Origin: JBCAXA01 sp038534295
GTDB taxonomy: Bacteria; Pseudomonadota; Gammaproteobacteria; Steroidobacterales; Woeseiaceae
DNA: 64,000 nucleotides
Reading direction: 5' to 3'
Assembly: GCA_038534295.1 (NCBI GenBank)
Contig: JBCAXA010000002.1
Coordinates: 434,001-498,000, forward strand
Shown here: piece after piece, positions 1 to 11,075 of the stretch
Numbering within the stretch: position 1 is the stretch's first letter
Layout: each line of letters starts with the position of its first letter
The notes under the pieces: model-generated
Seen by the model: only the letters and a program-made list of their open reading frames with translations
What the model was told of the DNA's origin: nothing
Databases searched by the model: none
Made by a program: the position numbers and the translations under genes

Positions 1-121
1 GGTCCCTGTCCGGTGCCGTTCGCCCGTTGCGCCTACACAGGCGCTCGAGTGCGGCGACCATGTCCGGCGCGGTGTCAACCAGCGTCCCGTCTAGGTCGAC
101 GAGGAGAGCGCCGTTAGTCAT
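1..121 (-). CDS. gph: Phosphoglycolate phosphatase, N-terminal part (HAD family)
   Basis: Partial gene: only the first 40 codons lie in the window and the rest runs off the left edge. The N-terminus carries the HAD motif DLDGTLVDTAPD, with the nucleophile Asp and the acid/base Asp two residues on, which is typical of Gph. The family dephosphorylates 2-phosphoglycolate, for example after repair of oxidised DNA ends. The ATG overlaps the ubiG stop by 8 nt, so the two are probably translationally coupled. The ubiG-gph pairing is common in gammaproteobacteria. The closely related pyrophosphatase and beta-phosphoglucomutase subfamilies cannot be excluded from 40 residues. Confidence 0.8.
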   Translation of the reverse strand, partial: MTNGALLVDLDGTLVDTAPDMVAALERLCRRNGRTAPDRD

Positions 122-842
122 CGGCCACCGGCTTGTAGGCGGCTACCACATAGTTAACGTCGGGCGAATTCGTTAGCGAGTGCATGCCGCCGATTGGGTC
201 GTAGCGAAGACCGGCAATTTCGTCGAGCGCGAACCCAGCTTGCCGCAGCATCGCCGCAAGCTCGGATGGCCTGATGAACTTCTGGTAATCGTGGGTACCG
301 CGCGGCAGCAGTTGGGCGATGTACTCCGCTGCAACAATGGCGAGTGCGTACGCTTTCGGCGTGCGATTGATGGTCGAGAAAAATGCTTTGCCGCCGGGTT
401 TCAAAAGCCGCGCGCAATCGGCGATAAGCTCCGCCGGCTCTGGCACATGCTCGAGCAGCTCCATGCATGTTACGACGTCGTACGTACCGGGTTGCTCATC
501 GGCGAGCTGCGATGACGGTACCTCCCGATAGTCGATCGAGAGCCCGTTTGCTTCGGCGTGCAGGCGTGCAACCGCGAGCGCCTCGCTGGCAAGATCAATG
601 CCGGTTGTGTCGGCACCGCCGCGCGCCAGCGACTCCGTCAATATCCCGCCGCCGCAGCCAACGTCCACCACTTTGCGGCCGGCAAGTTCGGCGCGGTCGG
701 CCACAAAACCGTAGCGCACTGGATTCAATTGATGCAGCGGCTTGAACTCGCCCTGTGGATCCCACCAGCGTGCTGCCATCGCATCAAACTTGGCGATCTC
801 CGCCGGATCGACGTTTTGCGGTTGTGGGTTCGTATCGGTCAT
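114..842 (-). CDS. ubiG: Ubiquinone biosynthesis O-methyltransferase UbiG
   Basis: SAM-dependent O-methyltransferase acting at both O-methylation steps of ubiquinone biosynthesis. The 242-residue protein matches the family length. The SAM-binding motif I VDVGCGGG is at residues 59-66, followed by the acidic motif TGIDLASEA. The N-terminal stretch with FDAMAARWWDP is the UbiG signature (cf. FxxxAxxWWDxxGxFxxLHxxNPxR). The start was chosen at the ATG giving MTDTNPQPQNVDPAEIAKFD; the frame stays open upstream but has no family similarity there. It sits 11 nt downstream of the amidohydrolase gene and overlaps gph, so the three probably share a transcript. An SOS-like box stands before the first of them. 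Confidence 0.93.
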   Translation of the reverse strand: MTDTNPQPQNVDPAEIAKFDAMAARWWDPQGEFKPLHQLNPVRYGFVADRAELAGRKVVDVGCGGGILTESLARGGADTTGIDLASEALAVARLHAEANGLSIDYREVPSSQLADEQPGTYDVVTCMELLEHVPEPAELIADCARLLKPGGKAFFSTINRTPKAYALAIVAAEYIAQLLPRGTHDYQKFIRPSELAAMLRQAGFALDEIAGLRYDPIGGMHSLTNSPDVNYVVAAYKPVADD

Positions 843-853
843 TGAGGGTTCAG

Positions 854-2173
854 TCAGCACAATCGTGCCCGCCATTCTTCGGTTCGCGAGTGTACCGCGT
901 TCAAATCGAGCCGGCTGTAGCTGCCCGCGCTGAAGCGTTTTTGTCCGGCAATCCACGTATCCGCGACGTCGCAACGGGCCGCTGCGAACACCAGTTGCGA
1001 TACGGGATCGTGCACCGGCCAGCACGCCGGTTCGTCGAAGGCGATTGCCACCAGATCGGCGTACTTGCCGCGCTCGATACTGCCGACGTCTTGTGCAAGC
1101 CCGAGCGTGCGCGCGCCGCCCAAGGTCGCCATGGCGAGACACTCGTGCGCCGTCAGCGCGAGCGGGTCCGCTTCGCGCAAGCGAGCCAGCATCGATGCCG
1201 TGTGCATCTCGCTCAGCATGTCGAGATCGTTGTTGCTCGCGGCGCCATCGGTACCAAGGCCAACGTTGACGCCGGCGTCGCACAGTGCCCGGAGCGGTGC
1301 GATACCGGCGGCCAGCTTCGCGTTCGATTGCGGGCAGTGCACGACGCTTGCGCCCGACGTTGCGATGATGCGCAAGTCTTCCGAACCAATTTGGATGGCG
1401 TGCGCCAACGACAGGCCGGTATTGAGCAGGCCGCTCGCCTGGAGTCGCTCGAGCGGCGTCGCGCCGTACTCGCGTTGCGACTCGGCAAGTTGCTCACGTG
1501 TGTCCATAAAAGGCACGTGCACGCGTACGTCGAGCTCATCGGCCAACGTGCGCAGATTGCGCAAACTCGCGTCGCTGCAGCCATTCAACGAATCGATGAC
1601 GAACCGCGCGGAAATCAGCGGGTCGGCCATCCACGCATCGTGGACTTCAATCGCTTTGGTCAGATGCTCGTTGGCATCGCGCGCCCATGGCGACGGCTGA
1701 TCGTTAAACGGCAGGCCGGCAACGCAGCGCACGCCCAGTTCCGACGCGGCATTCGCGCAGGCATCCGGAAACAGGTAGGCATCGCCAAAACAGGTCGTGC
1801 CACCGGCCAGCATCTCGGCAATCGCCAGCCGTGTGCCGTCACGGACCATCTCGGCGCTCGCCCAGCGCCGGTCGAGCGTCGATACCCGGCGGCGCTGCGG
1901 CGCACCGGTACGAAGATCGTCGGCAAGTCCGCGAAACAGCGTGGTGGCGGCCTGCGTCCGGGCATTGACGAAACCAGGGATCACGAGATGCTGGTCGCGC
2001 ACCACACGCTCAACGGGTTGCCACCGGTGCTCGACGTCAGCGGTCGCAATAACGTCAACGATGCGGCCACCGTCGACGATCACGGAATGGCAGTCGAGGA
2101 CCTGGCCGAACGGCACGACCGCAGCCACCCAGCGGGCGTCGATAGCAAGATCGCACGGTGTCTCGGTGGCCAT
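854..2173 (-). CDS. TRZ/ATZ amidohydrolase (MtaD-like) lacking N-terminal metal ligands
   Basis: Full-length (439 aa) relative of 5-methylthioadenosine/S-adenosylhomocysteine deaminases; Pseudomonas has such a gene at this place, between ubiG and gyrA. The C-terminal half is well kept: LAHAIQ with the metal His near residue 257, VVHCPQSNAKLA, and LGTDGAASNNDLDM with the metal Asp near 308. The N-terminal motif that should read N-A-H-T-H is N-A-R-T-Q (72-74), so both metal histidines are gone. The HxxET motif reads P-F-M-D-T (221-225), so a third His is lost and Glu is Asp. Ordinary zinc-dependent deamination therefore looks unlikely. The frame is intact, so it is not a simple pseudogene. The start is supported by GGAG 8 nt upstream. 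An SOS box lies just before that. Confidence 0.85.
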   Translation of the reverse strand: MATETPCDLAIDARWVAAVVPFGQVLDCHSVIVDGGRIVDVIATADVEHRWQPVERVVRDQHLVIPGFVNARTQAATTLFRGLADDLRTGAPQRRRVSTLDRRWASAEMVRDGTRLAIAEMLAGGTTCFGDAYLFPDACANAASELGVRCVAGLPFNDQPSPWARDANEHLTKAIEVHDAWMADPLISARFVIDSLNGCSDASLRNLRTLADELDVRVHVPFMDTREQLAESQREYGATPLERLQASGLLNTGLSLAHAIQIGSEDLRIIATSGASVVHCPQSNAKLAAGIAPLRALCDAGVNVGLGTDGAASNNDLDMLSEMHTASMLARLREADPLALTAHECLAMATLGGARTLGLAQDVGSIERGKYADLVAIAFDEPACWPVHDPVSQLVFAAARCDVADTWIAGQKRFSAGSYSRLDLNAVHSRTEEWRARLC

Positions 2174-2188
2174 AATGGCAACTCCGGA

Positions 2189-2208
2189 TACTGTATATAT
2201 AATCAGTA
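2189..2208 (-). promoter_or_regulatory. Putative LexA (SOS) box
   Basis: The sequence TACTGTATATATAATCAGTA is a near-perfect match to the E. coli LexA consensus TACTG-(TA)5-CAGTA; only two central-right bases differ, giving CTGT-N8-TCAG. It lies 15 nt before the minus-strand amidohydrolase start codon, directly upstream of its GGAG ribosome-binding site. The whole amidohydrolase-ubiG-gph unit could be controlled. Nothing on the plus strand starts nearby. Match quality is seen; LexA binding is inferred. Confidence 0.6.
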
Positions 2209-2242
2209 TACCGACGAGTCGGCTGCCGGCAAGGGCTGTGCG

Positions 2243-2623
2243 CTATCCCTTGAGTTCGACGACGTTGCCTTCCGGGTCCGCAAAATAAATCGATGGACCA
2301 AAACCGGTTGCGCCGTAGCGCTCGGTGACGTCGCCCGGCGTGACGCCATGGGCGGTCAGGTGCGCGGCGATCGCCGCGGCGTCCCACGGCACCACCTGAA
2401 CGCAGAAATGGTCCAAATTGCTGCCGTGATCGTCCGCATCGCTGGGGACCAAATCGATCAATGCGGACCCGGCGCGCAGCTGTGCGAGGCCAGAAGCATC
2501 GGGACCTCGCTCGAGCTGACAGCCCAGCACATCGCGGTAGAACGCGATCATGCAATCGAGATCACGCACACGCAGCACGACGTGATCGAGGCCGGCGATA
2601 TTGATGGGGTGGGCGGTGTTCAG
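2243..2623 (-). CDS. VOC/glyoxalase-family protein, apparent CTG start
   Basis: Small single-domain vicinal-oxygen-chelate protein (126 aa) of glyoxalase/dioxygenase type. LDHVVLRVRD with a metal-binding His is at the N-terminus, IAFYRDVLG follows, and IYFADPEGNVVEL with the C-terminal Glu ligand closes it. Substrate unknown. The frame has no ATG, GTG or TTG before the conserved first strand: the only standard start is the GTG at 2578, which would remove the metal His. A CTG at 2623 is preceded by GGAGAG with a 6-nt gap and gives a normal family N-terminus, so it was chosen. The gene occupies the place where Pseudomonas has mtnA. Confidence 0.78.
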   Translation of the reverse strand: MNTAHPINIAGLDHVVLRVRDLDCMIAFYRDVLGCQLERGPDASGLAQLRAGSALIDLVPSDADDHGSNLDHFCVQVVPWDAAAIAAHLTAHGVTPGDVTERYGATGFGPSIYFADPEGNVVELKG

Positions 2624-2782
2624 CGGCGGCTCTCCGGGCGTCGGGTCACGGCTGGTCGCGACGGGTTTAGGTCCAGTCTAGCGCTCGATTTCGGCCCGGC
2701 AAGCACGGCTTTCAGGGGCTTATTTCGGGCCCCACAAACAGGTCTGCAGCGGGTTAAAACAGGCCGCTAAAATCGCTGCTTG

Positions 2783-2791
2783 TGGTATCAT
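2783..2791 (+). promoter_or_regulatory. Candidate extended -10 promoter of gyrA
   Basis: TGG followed by TATCAT matches an extended -10 element (TGn-TATAAT). No good -35 was found at 17 nt. It would give a 5' leader of about 125 nt before gyrA. That leader contains the perfect 12-bp palindrome AAACAATTGTTT at 2851-2862, possibly a regulator site. Weakly supported. Confidence 0.3.
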
Positions 2792-2921
2792 TAACCGGTT
2801 GTATTTACTGTTTTTTTCGGGGGACTGTCGACGTTTTCCCGGGCGTGCGAAAACAATTGTTTCATAAACGATTTTTGCCGCCCGATAGCGATCCTCGCGC
2901 CCCGAACATCTGAACGAATTC

Positions 2922-5480
<2,559 letters not shown>

Positions 5481-5556
5481 CATACTGGCCGCGCAGTCTT
5501 GCGCCCCTTGTGGCCCCCAATTTTGGTTTTGATCGATCGGAGCAAGGAGCCGAGCG

Positions 5557-6639
5557 ATGACGCGTAAACACAACTTTAGCGCCGGACCGGCGGCAATCCC
5601 GCTCGCGGTGCTCGAACAAGCAGGCGCCGAGCTGACCGACTACAACGGTGCCGGCATGTCGGTGATGGAAATGAGTCACCGCGGCTCACACTTCATCGAA
5701 ATCGCTGAGCGTGCCGAGGCCGATGTGCGCGAGTTGCTCAGTGTCCCCGAGGACTATGCGGTCTTGTTCGTGCAGGGTGGGGCGACCCAACAGTTTGCCG
5801 CTGTGCCGCTCAATCTTGCCGACACCGGCGACGCAGTCGACTACGTAATCACCGGCAGCTGGGGAAAAAAGGCGGTTAAGGAAGCGAAGATATTCTGCGA
5901 CGCAGCGGTCGCGGCATCGAGCGAAGACGATGCATTCGCATTTGTCCCGCCGCTCAGCCCGGCGACGTTTCGTAGCGACGCCAAGTACGTCCATATCACG
6001 AGCAACGAGACCATCGGCGGCGTCGAGTATCAGGCGGCGCCGGATACCGGCGGTATACCGGTGGTCACGGATATGTCGTCTAGCATCCTGTCGCGGGCGA
6101 TCAACGTCGCCGATTACGGTGTCATTTACGCCGGCGCTCAGAAGAACATTGGTCCGTCGGGGCTAACGCTGGTCATCGCCCGGCGCGACCTGCTCGGCAA
6201 CGCACGGGCGCAGACGCCGTCAATGCTCAACTGGGACGTCCACGACAAAGCGGGGTCTATGAGCAATACCCCGCCAACGTTCGGTTGGTACATTGCTGGG
6301 CTGACGTTCCGGTGGCTGAAGGAGCTCGGCGGCGTTGCCGCGATGGAAGCCATCAACCGTCGCAAGGCCGGCATGCTCTACGAGCTGATCGATAGCAGCG
6401 ACTTTTACAGCAACCCGGTGCAACCGGAATTCCGTTCGCTGATGAACGTGCCGTTCACGCTCGCCGATCCCGAGCTCGACAAAGTCTTCCTGGCCGAGTC
6501 CGCCAATGCCGGGTTGGTGGCTCTCAAAGGGCATCGTTCGGTCGGTGGCATGCGCGCCAGCATCTACAACGCGGTGCCCGAGGAGGCTGTCGCGGCGCTG
6601 GCGGAATTCATGCGCGAATTCGAGCGTCAGCACGGCTGA
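5557..6639 (+). CDS. serC: Phosphoserine aminotransferase
   Basis: PLP enzyme converting 3-phosphohydroxypyruvate and glutamate to phosphoserine; in enterics it also serves pyridoxal 5'-phosphate synthesis. The 360-residue length is standard. The start KHNFSAGPAAIP is diagnostic, GGATQQF forms the cofactor phosphate site, and the PLP lysine is in AQKNIGPSG (about Lys196). AAGGAG lies upstream of the ATG. It sits 28 nt before serA, so two consecutive serine-pathway steps are side by side, and it starts the gyrA-distal aromatic/serine cluster. Confidence 0.97.
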   Translation: MTRKHNFSAGPAAIPLAVLEQAGAELTDYNGAGMSVMEMSHRGSHFIEIAERAEADVRELLSVPEDYAVLFVQGGATQQFAAVPLNLADTGDAVDYVITGSWGKKAVKEAKIFCDAAVAASSEDDAFAFVPPLSPATFRSDAKYVHITSNETIGGVEYQAAPDTGGIPVVTDMSSSILSRAINVADYGVIYAGAQKNIGPSGLTLVIARRDLLGNARAQTPSMLNWDVHDKAGSMSNTPPTFGWYIAGLTFRWLKELGGVAAMEAINRRKAGMLYELIDSSDFYSNPVQPEFRSLMNVPFTLADPELDKVFLAESANAGLVALKGHRSVGGMRASIYNAVPEEAVAALAEFMREFERQHG

Positions 6640-6666
6640 TCGAAAATAGAATTAAGGTAATAAAGA

Positions 6667-7860
6667 ATGTATAAAGTATTGACGCTAAACAACATAGCGC
6701 TGGCCGGATTGCGCAAAATGCCGCGTGCGAGCTATGAGGTTAGCACCGAGTGTTCGGCTCCAGACGCGATCTTGTTGCGCTCATACAAGATGCACGACAT
6801 GGACATTGCGGATTCGATTGAAGTTATCGGTCGCGCGGGCGCCGGGGTTAACAACATCCCGGTCGACGCGATGTCAGAGCGTGGCGTTCCGGTACTGAAC
6901 GCACCCGGCGCTAACGCCAATGCCGTGAAGGAACTCGTGATCGCGGGCATGCTGATGGCGGCTCGCAATATCCCGTCAGCACTCGATTTTGCCGCTGGCC
7001 TGGAAGGGGACGATGCGGCAGTGTCCAAGCAGGTCGAAGCCGGCAAAAAGCAATTCGTCGGTACCGAGTTGCCCGGCAAGACGCTAGGCGTAATCGGCCT
7101 TGGCGCCATCGGTGTGCAGGTCGCGAACGCCGCCAGCGGTCTTGGAATGAAGGTTATCGGTTTTGACCCCAAGATGACGGTCGAGCGTGCTTGGGAGCTG
7201 TCGTCCGGCGTTTTCAAAGCGAGCGGGATCGACCAGCTGTGTCGCGAGTCCGACTTTATTTCTGTGCACGTCCCACTCATGGACGCAACCCGCAACATGG
7301 TGAGCGCCGAGCGCATCGCATCGCTGCCGAAACACGGCATCGTCGTTAACTTAGCGCGCGGTGGCATCGTCGATGAGGACGCCATCGTCGACGCGCTCGA
7401 CGCAGGCTCGCTCGCTGGCTACGTGGCCGATTTTCCAACCGGCCGGTTAATTCGTCACCCGAAAGTAATCGCGTTGCCGCACTTGGGTGCGTCGACGCTC
7501 GAGGCGGAGGAAAACTGTGCGGTGCGGGTGGTCGACAACGTGCGAGATTTCCTCGAGAACGGCAATATCAAGAACTCGGTCAACTTCCCGGACGTGTTCA
7601 TGCCGCGAATCGACACCTGGCGCATCGGAATCTCCAACCGCAACGTTCCGAACATGGTTGGACAGATTTCGACCGTGCTGGCCGATGCCAAACTCAATAT
7701 TGCCGATCTTCTGAACAAGTCCCGGGACAACGTTGCCTATTCGCTCATCGACCTCGACGGCGAACCGACGCAGAACACCATCGACCAGCTCGCCGCCATC
7801 GAAGGTGTCTTGCGGGTCCGTTCGCTAGGACGTCCGGGCGACGAGAACGGTCCTCGCTAG
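6667..7860 (+). CDS. serA: D-3-phosphoglycerate dehydrogenase (ACT-domain form)
   Basis: NAD-dependent oxidation of 3-phosphoglycerate, the first step of serine synthesis. The 397-residue protein has the Rossmann motif GVIGLGAIGVQVAN, the substrate Arg in NLARGGIVDEDA, and the catalytic His in LPHLGASTLEAEENCA. A C-terminal ACT domain starting near PNMVGQISTVLADAKLNIAD suggests serine feedback. The usual order in Pseudomonas is serC-pheA without serA between, so this insertion is a lineage difference. The reaction in some bacteria is coupled to D-2-hydroxyglutarate formation, and a D-2-hydroxyglutarate dehydrogenase gene is found at 33904-35346. pheA starts 3 nt downstream. Confidence 0.94.
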   Translation: MYKVLTLNNIALAGLRKMPRASYEVSTECSAPDAILLRSYKMHDMDIADSIEVIGRAGAGVNNIPVDAMSERGVPVLNAPGANANAVKELVIAGMLMAARNIPSALDFAAGLEGDDAAVSKQVEAGKKQFVGTELPGKTLGVIGLGAIGVQVANAASGLGMKVIGFDPKMTVERAWELSSGVFKASGIDQLCRESDFISVHVPLMDATRNMVSAERIASLPKHGIVVNLARGGIVDEDAIVDALDAGSLAGYVADFPTGRLIRHPKVIALPHLGASTLEAEENCAVRVVDNVRDFLENGNIKNSVNFPDVFMPRIDTWRIGISNRNVPNMVGQISTVLADAKLNIADLLNKSRDNVAYSLIDLDGEPTQNTIDQLAAIEGVLRVRSLGRPGDENGPR

Positions 7861-7863
7861 CGC

Positions 7864-8982
7864 ATGGGTAGTCCCGACGACGACGCGGTCCGCGTGGAAC
7901 TGGCATCGATCCGAGAGCAAATCGACGACGTTGACCAGCGGATTCAGGGGCTGATCAGTGAGCGCGCCGGGCTTGCTCGTCGTGTCGGCGATATCAAGGC
8001 CGCCGCAGAGTTGCGCACGGTCGATTACTTCCGACCGGAGCGCGAAGCCGAAGTGCTGCGCGAGGTCGTGGCGAGAAACGCCAACGGCCCGCTCAGCGAC
8101 GAAGAGATGGTGCGGCTGTTCCGCGAAATCATGTCGGCCTGCCTGGCCCAGCAGGAGCCGCTGAAAATTGCCTACCTTGGGCCCGAAGGCACCTTTACCC
8201 AAACGGCCGTGCTACGCCATTTCGGTCATTCGGTACGTGATTTGCCGCTTGCGACCATCGACGAGGTGTTTCAGGAGGTCGAGGCTGCGCACGCCGACTT
8301 TGGCGTGGTACCGGTTGAGAACTCCACCGAGGGCTCGGTCAACAACACCCTCGACATGCTGATCTCTTCGCCGCTGAAAATCGGTGGCGAAATCGAACTG
8401 CGGATCGAACAGCATCTAATGGCTAAGCGCGGTGTGCGTATCGATTCAATCGAGCGCATCTGCGGCCATCAGCAGTCGCTGGCGCAGTGTCGCGCTTGGC
8501 TTCGTGAGTACCTGCCAGCGGTGGAACTCGTGCCGGTGGGCAGCAATGCTACCGGCGCCCGGCGCGCGCGCGACGAAGTCGGTACGGCGGCGATTGCCGG
8601 TGACGCGGCCGCCCAGGTCTACGGCCTCGACGTGCTTGTTGCGAATATTGAAGATCGCTCGGACAACACGACTCGATTTTTGGTGCTCGGGCGCAAACTC
8701 TTGAGCGCGAGCGGCGACGACAAAACGACGCTGCTACTCTCGGCAGAGGACACCGGCGGCGCCGGTGCGCTGCATGCGCTGTTGAAGCCTTTCGCCGATT
8801 ACAACGTCAACCTGAACCGGATTGAGTCACGGCCATCCCGCCGCGCCAAGTGGCAATACGTGTTCTTTTTGGACATCGACGGTCACGCCGAAGACGAGAA
8901 TGTCGCGAGCGCCATAAGCGCAATCCGCGAACACGCGCCGCTGTGCCGCGTGTTGGGCTCGTACCCGAAAGCGCTACTGTAG
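7864..8982 (+). CDS. pheA: Bifunctional chorismate mutase/prephenate dehydratase (P-protein)
   Basis: Converts chorismate to prephenate and then phenylpyruvate in phenylalanine synthesis. Residues about 12-90 form an all-alpha AroQ chorismate mutase (IREQIDDVDQRIQGLI). The prephenate dehydratase domain follows, starting at KIAYLGPEGTFTQ, with PVENSTEGSVNNTLDML and the catalytic TTR in NTTRFLVLG. The C-terminal ACT domain keeps the Phe-binding ESRPS motif, so feedback inhibition is expected. Length (372 aa) is as in Pseudomonas. It is 3 nt behind serA. hisC2 and tyrA, which follow pheA in Pseudomonas, are absent here; aroA comes next. Confidence 0.97.
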   Translation: MGSPDDDAVRVELASIREQIDDVDQRIQGLISERAGLARRVGDIKAAAELRTVDYFRPEREAEVLREVVARNANGPLSDEEMVRLFREIMSACLAQQEPLKIAYLGPEGTFTQTAVLRHFGHSVRDLPLATIDEVFQEVEAAHADFGVVPVENSTEGSVNNTLDMLISSPLKIGGEIELRIEQHLMAKRGVRIDSIERICGHQQSLAQCRAWLREYLPAVELVPVGSNATGARRARDEVGTAAIAGDAAAQVYGLDVLVANIEDRSDNTTRFLVLGRKLLSASGDDKTTLLLSAEDTGGAGALHALLKPFADYNVNLNRIESRPSRRAKWQYVFFLDIDGHAEDENVASAISAIREHAPLCRVLGSYPKALL

Positions 8983-9056
8983 CCAAAGTCTCTCTAAGCT
9001 CTTGATTTCCGGCGTTTCGCTGGTAGCCTCTGTCGCCCGCCGTCGAAGGACTGTTA

Positions 9057-10364
9057 ATGGACTGGCACGTCGAACCCGGTGCCCAGCTGCGAGGTCGGCT
9101 GCGTGTGCCGGGCGATAAATCGATTTCCCACCGCGCGTTGATGCTGAACGCGATTGCCGATGGCGTCGCGAACATCGACGGTCTGCTGGAGGGCGACGAT
9201 TGCCTGGCGACTCGACGGGCGCTGGAATCGATGGGTGTGCCGATCGAGCGATCCGGCGAAGGACGCTACCGCGTGACGGGCGTAGGCATGCGCGGTCTGG
9301 CTGCGCCAGACGGTCCGCTCGACCTTGGCAACTCCGGTACGTCGATGCGGCTGATGTCGGGCATCTTGGCGGCACAGTCGTTTCCTACAACGCTGACCGG
9401 CGATCGTTCGTTGAGCCGACGGCCGATGGCGCGAGTCATTCGACCGCTGTCGGCGATGGGCGCGAATATCGACGGCAAAGCGAACCGGCCGCCGTTACAT
9501 ATCGAGCCGGCCGAGCGCATTTTGCCCGTACGCTATGGGCTGCCCGTTGCGAGCGCCCAGGTGAAATCGGCGGTGCTGTTAGCGGCGCTGTACGCCGACG
9601 GCGAGACGCAGGTCTCGGAGCCGGCAACCACGCGTGATCACACCGAGCGCTTGCTCGGGGCGATGGGTGCCGATCTGCAAGTCGATCGTGAACGTGGGCT
9701 CATTACGCTGCGCGGTCCGGCTAAGCTGTCTGCCGTCGATATCGATGTGCCAGGCGATTTTTCGTCCGCGGTGTTTTTTGTCGTTGCGGCGCTAATCGCC
9801 GCGGCCGGCGAACTCGTCATAGAACGGGTCGGCGTTAACCCAACTCGCACCGGGGCACTCGAAGTTCTCAGGCTGATGGGCGCAGATATTTCGGTCGACA
9901 ACGAACGCGACATCGGTGGCGAGCCGGTCGCCGATCTCACGGTGCGCCGCTCGAACTTGCGCGGTGCCGATGTGCCGGCATCGCTCGTGCCACTCGCCAT
10001 CGATGAATTCCCGGTCCTGTTTGTTGCGGCGGCCAATGCGGCGGGCACCACGCGTTTTGTGGACATTGGCGAGCTTCGCCACAAAGAGAGCGACCGTATT
10101 GCGGTGATGATTGACGGCCTTGCGGCACTGGGGGTTGATTGCAGCGCGACGGATTCGACGGCGACGATCACCGGCGGCGGCTACGGTGGCGCTGCGGTTG
10201 ATGCCCAGGACGATCACCGCATCGCCATGTCATTTGCGGTTGCCGCGCTCACGGCGGCCGCACCGCTCGATGTGCGCGGCACGGAAACCGTCGCAACGTC
10301 ATTTCCCGGCTTCACCGACAGAGCCGGTGCGGCTGGTTGGTCGATCCGCGAGGCCGCGGCGTGA
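9057..10364 (+). CDS. aroA: 3-phosphoshikimate 1-carboxyvinyltransferase (EPSP synthase)
   Basis: Transfers enolpyruvate from PEP to shikimate 3-phosphate in the shikimate pathway. 435 aa, free-standing, whereas Pseudomonas carries it as the C-terminal half of a TyrA-AroA fusion. Motifs seen: VPGDKSISHRALML (substrate site), LGNSGTSMRLMSG (PEP loop), RPMARV, ASAQVKSA, TRDHTERLLGAMGAD and RHKESDRI. The ATG is preceded by GAAGGA. The stop overlaps the cmk start by GTGA, implying coupled translation. Confidence 0.97.
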   Translation: MDWHVEPGAQLRGRLRVPGDKSISHRALMLNAIADGVANIDGLLEGDDCLATRRALESMGVPIERSGEGRYRVTGVGMRGLAAPDGPLDLGNSGTSMRLMSGILAAQSFPTTLTGDRSLSRRPMARVIRPLSAMGANIDGKANRPPLHIEPAERILPVRYGLPVASAQVKSAVLLAALYADGETQVSEPATTRDHTERLLGAMGADLQVDRERGLITLRGPAKLSAVDIDVPGDFSSAVFFVVAALIAAAGELVIERVGVNPTRTGALEVLRLMGADISVDNERDIGGEPVADLTVRRSNLRGADVPASLVPLAIDEFPVLFVAAANAAGTTRFVDIGELRHKESDRIAVMIDGLAALGVDCSATDSTATITGGGYGGAAVDAQDDHRIAMSFAVAALTAAAPLDVRGTETVATSFPGFTDRAGAAGWSIREAAA

Positions 10365-11059
10365 TTCCGGTCCTCACGATCGACGGACCGAGCGGCTCCG
10401 GCAAGGGCACCGTGGCCCGCGAGGTGGCGGCGCGGCTTGGCTGGCATCTGCTCGACAGCGGGGCGCTTTATCGGCTGGTCGGCCTCGCGGCCGATCAGGC
10501 CGGCGTGTCTTTTAAAGACGGTCCTGGGCTCGCCGGTGTGGCGAGCGAACTTGCAGCTCGTTTCGGCCAGACCGAGACCGGCGAGGAGCAGATTTGGCTG
10601 GCCGGCGAAGACGTGACCGCGGCGATTCGCACTGAGCGAGGCGGCGAGCTGGCCTCGCTGGTAGCGGCCCATCCCGAGGTTCGAGATGCACTGGTGGATC
10701 TGCAGCGCGGCTACCGCGCGCCGCCCGGACTCGTCGCCGACGGCCGCGACATGGGGACCGTCATCTTCCCGGATGCCGACGTCAAGGTGTATTTGACCGC
10801 CAGCGCCGAAGAGCGCGCAGAGAGGCGTCATAAGCAGTTGAAAGAAAAGGGGATTGGTGTTAGCCTCACCGCGCTTTCGCGGGAGATCGCCGAACGGGAC
10901 GCGCGCGATGCGAACCGTTCGGTAGCACCATTGCGCGCCGCTGATGACGCGTACGTGGTCGACAGCACCAATCTCAGTGTTGACGCGGTCGTGGCCGAAG
11001 TGCTGCGAATCGCCGCTGAACGTTGGGAAACGCTGCGGCAATCCGCGGAGCCACAGTAA
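10361..11059 (+). CDS. cmk: Cytidylate kinase
   Basis: Phosphorylates CMP/dCMP with ATP to supply nucleotide precursors. The P-loop IDGPSGSGKGTVA opens the protein, followed by LLDSGALYR in the CMP-binding region and GRDMGTVIFPDA. The 232-aa length assumes the GTG at 10361, which overlaps the aroA stop (GTGA) and directly precedes the first beta strand; an in-frame TTG 24 nt upstream would add only unmatched residues. The position between aroA and rpsA is conserved across gammaproteobacteria. Two U-tailed hairpins follow before rpsA. Confidence 0.96.
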   Translation: MIPVLTIDGPSGSGKGTVAREVAARLGWHLLDSGALYRLVGLAADQAGVSFKDGPGLAGVASELAARFGQTETGEEQIWLAGEDVTAAIRTERGGELASLVAAHPEVRDALVDLQRGYRAPPGLVADGRDMGTVIFPDADVKVYLTASAEERAERRHKQLKEKGIGVSLTALSREIAERDARDANRSVAPLRAADDAYVVDSTNLSVDAVVAEVLRIAAERWETLRQSAEPQ

Positions 11060-11075
11060 ATCGATTTTGAACGGT

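Noticed and set aside
755..2770. 671-codon open frame on the plus strand
   Set aside because: It lies antisense to ubiG, the amidohydrolase and the VOC gene, which have clear family motifs; its product shows no domain and has the Arg/Ala-rich look of a GC-rich shadow frame.
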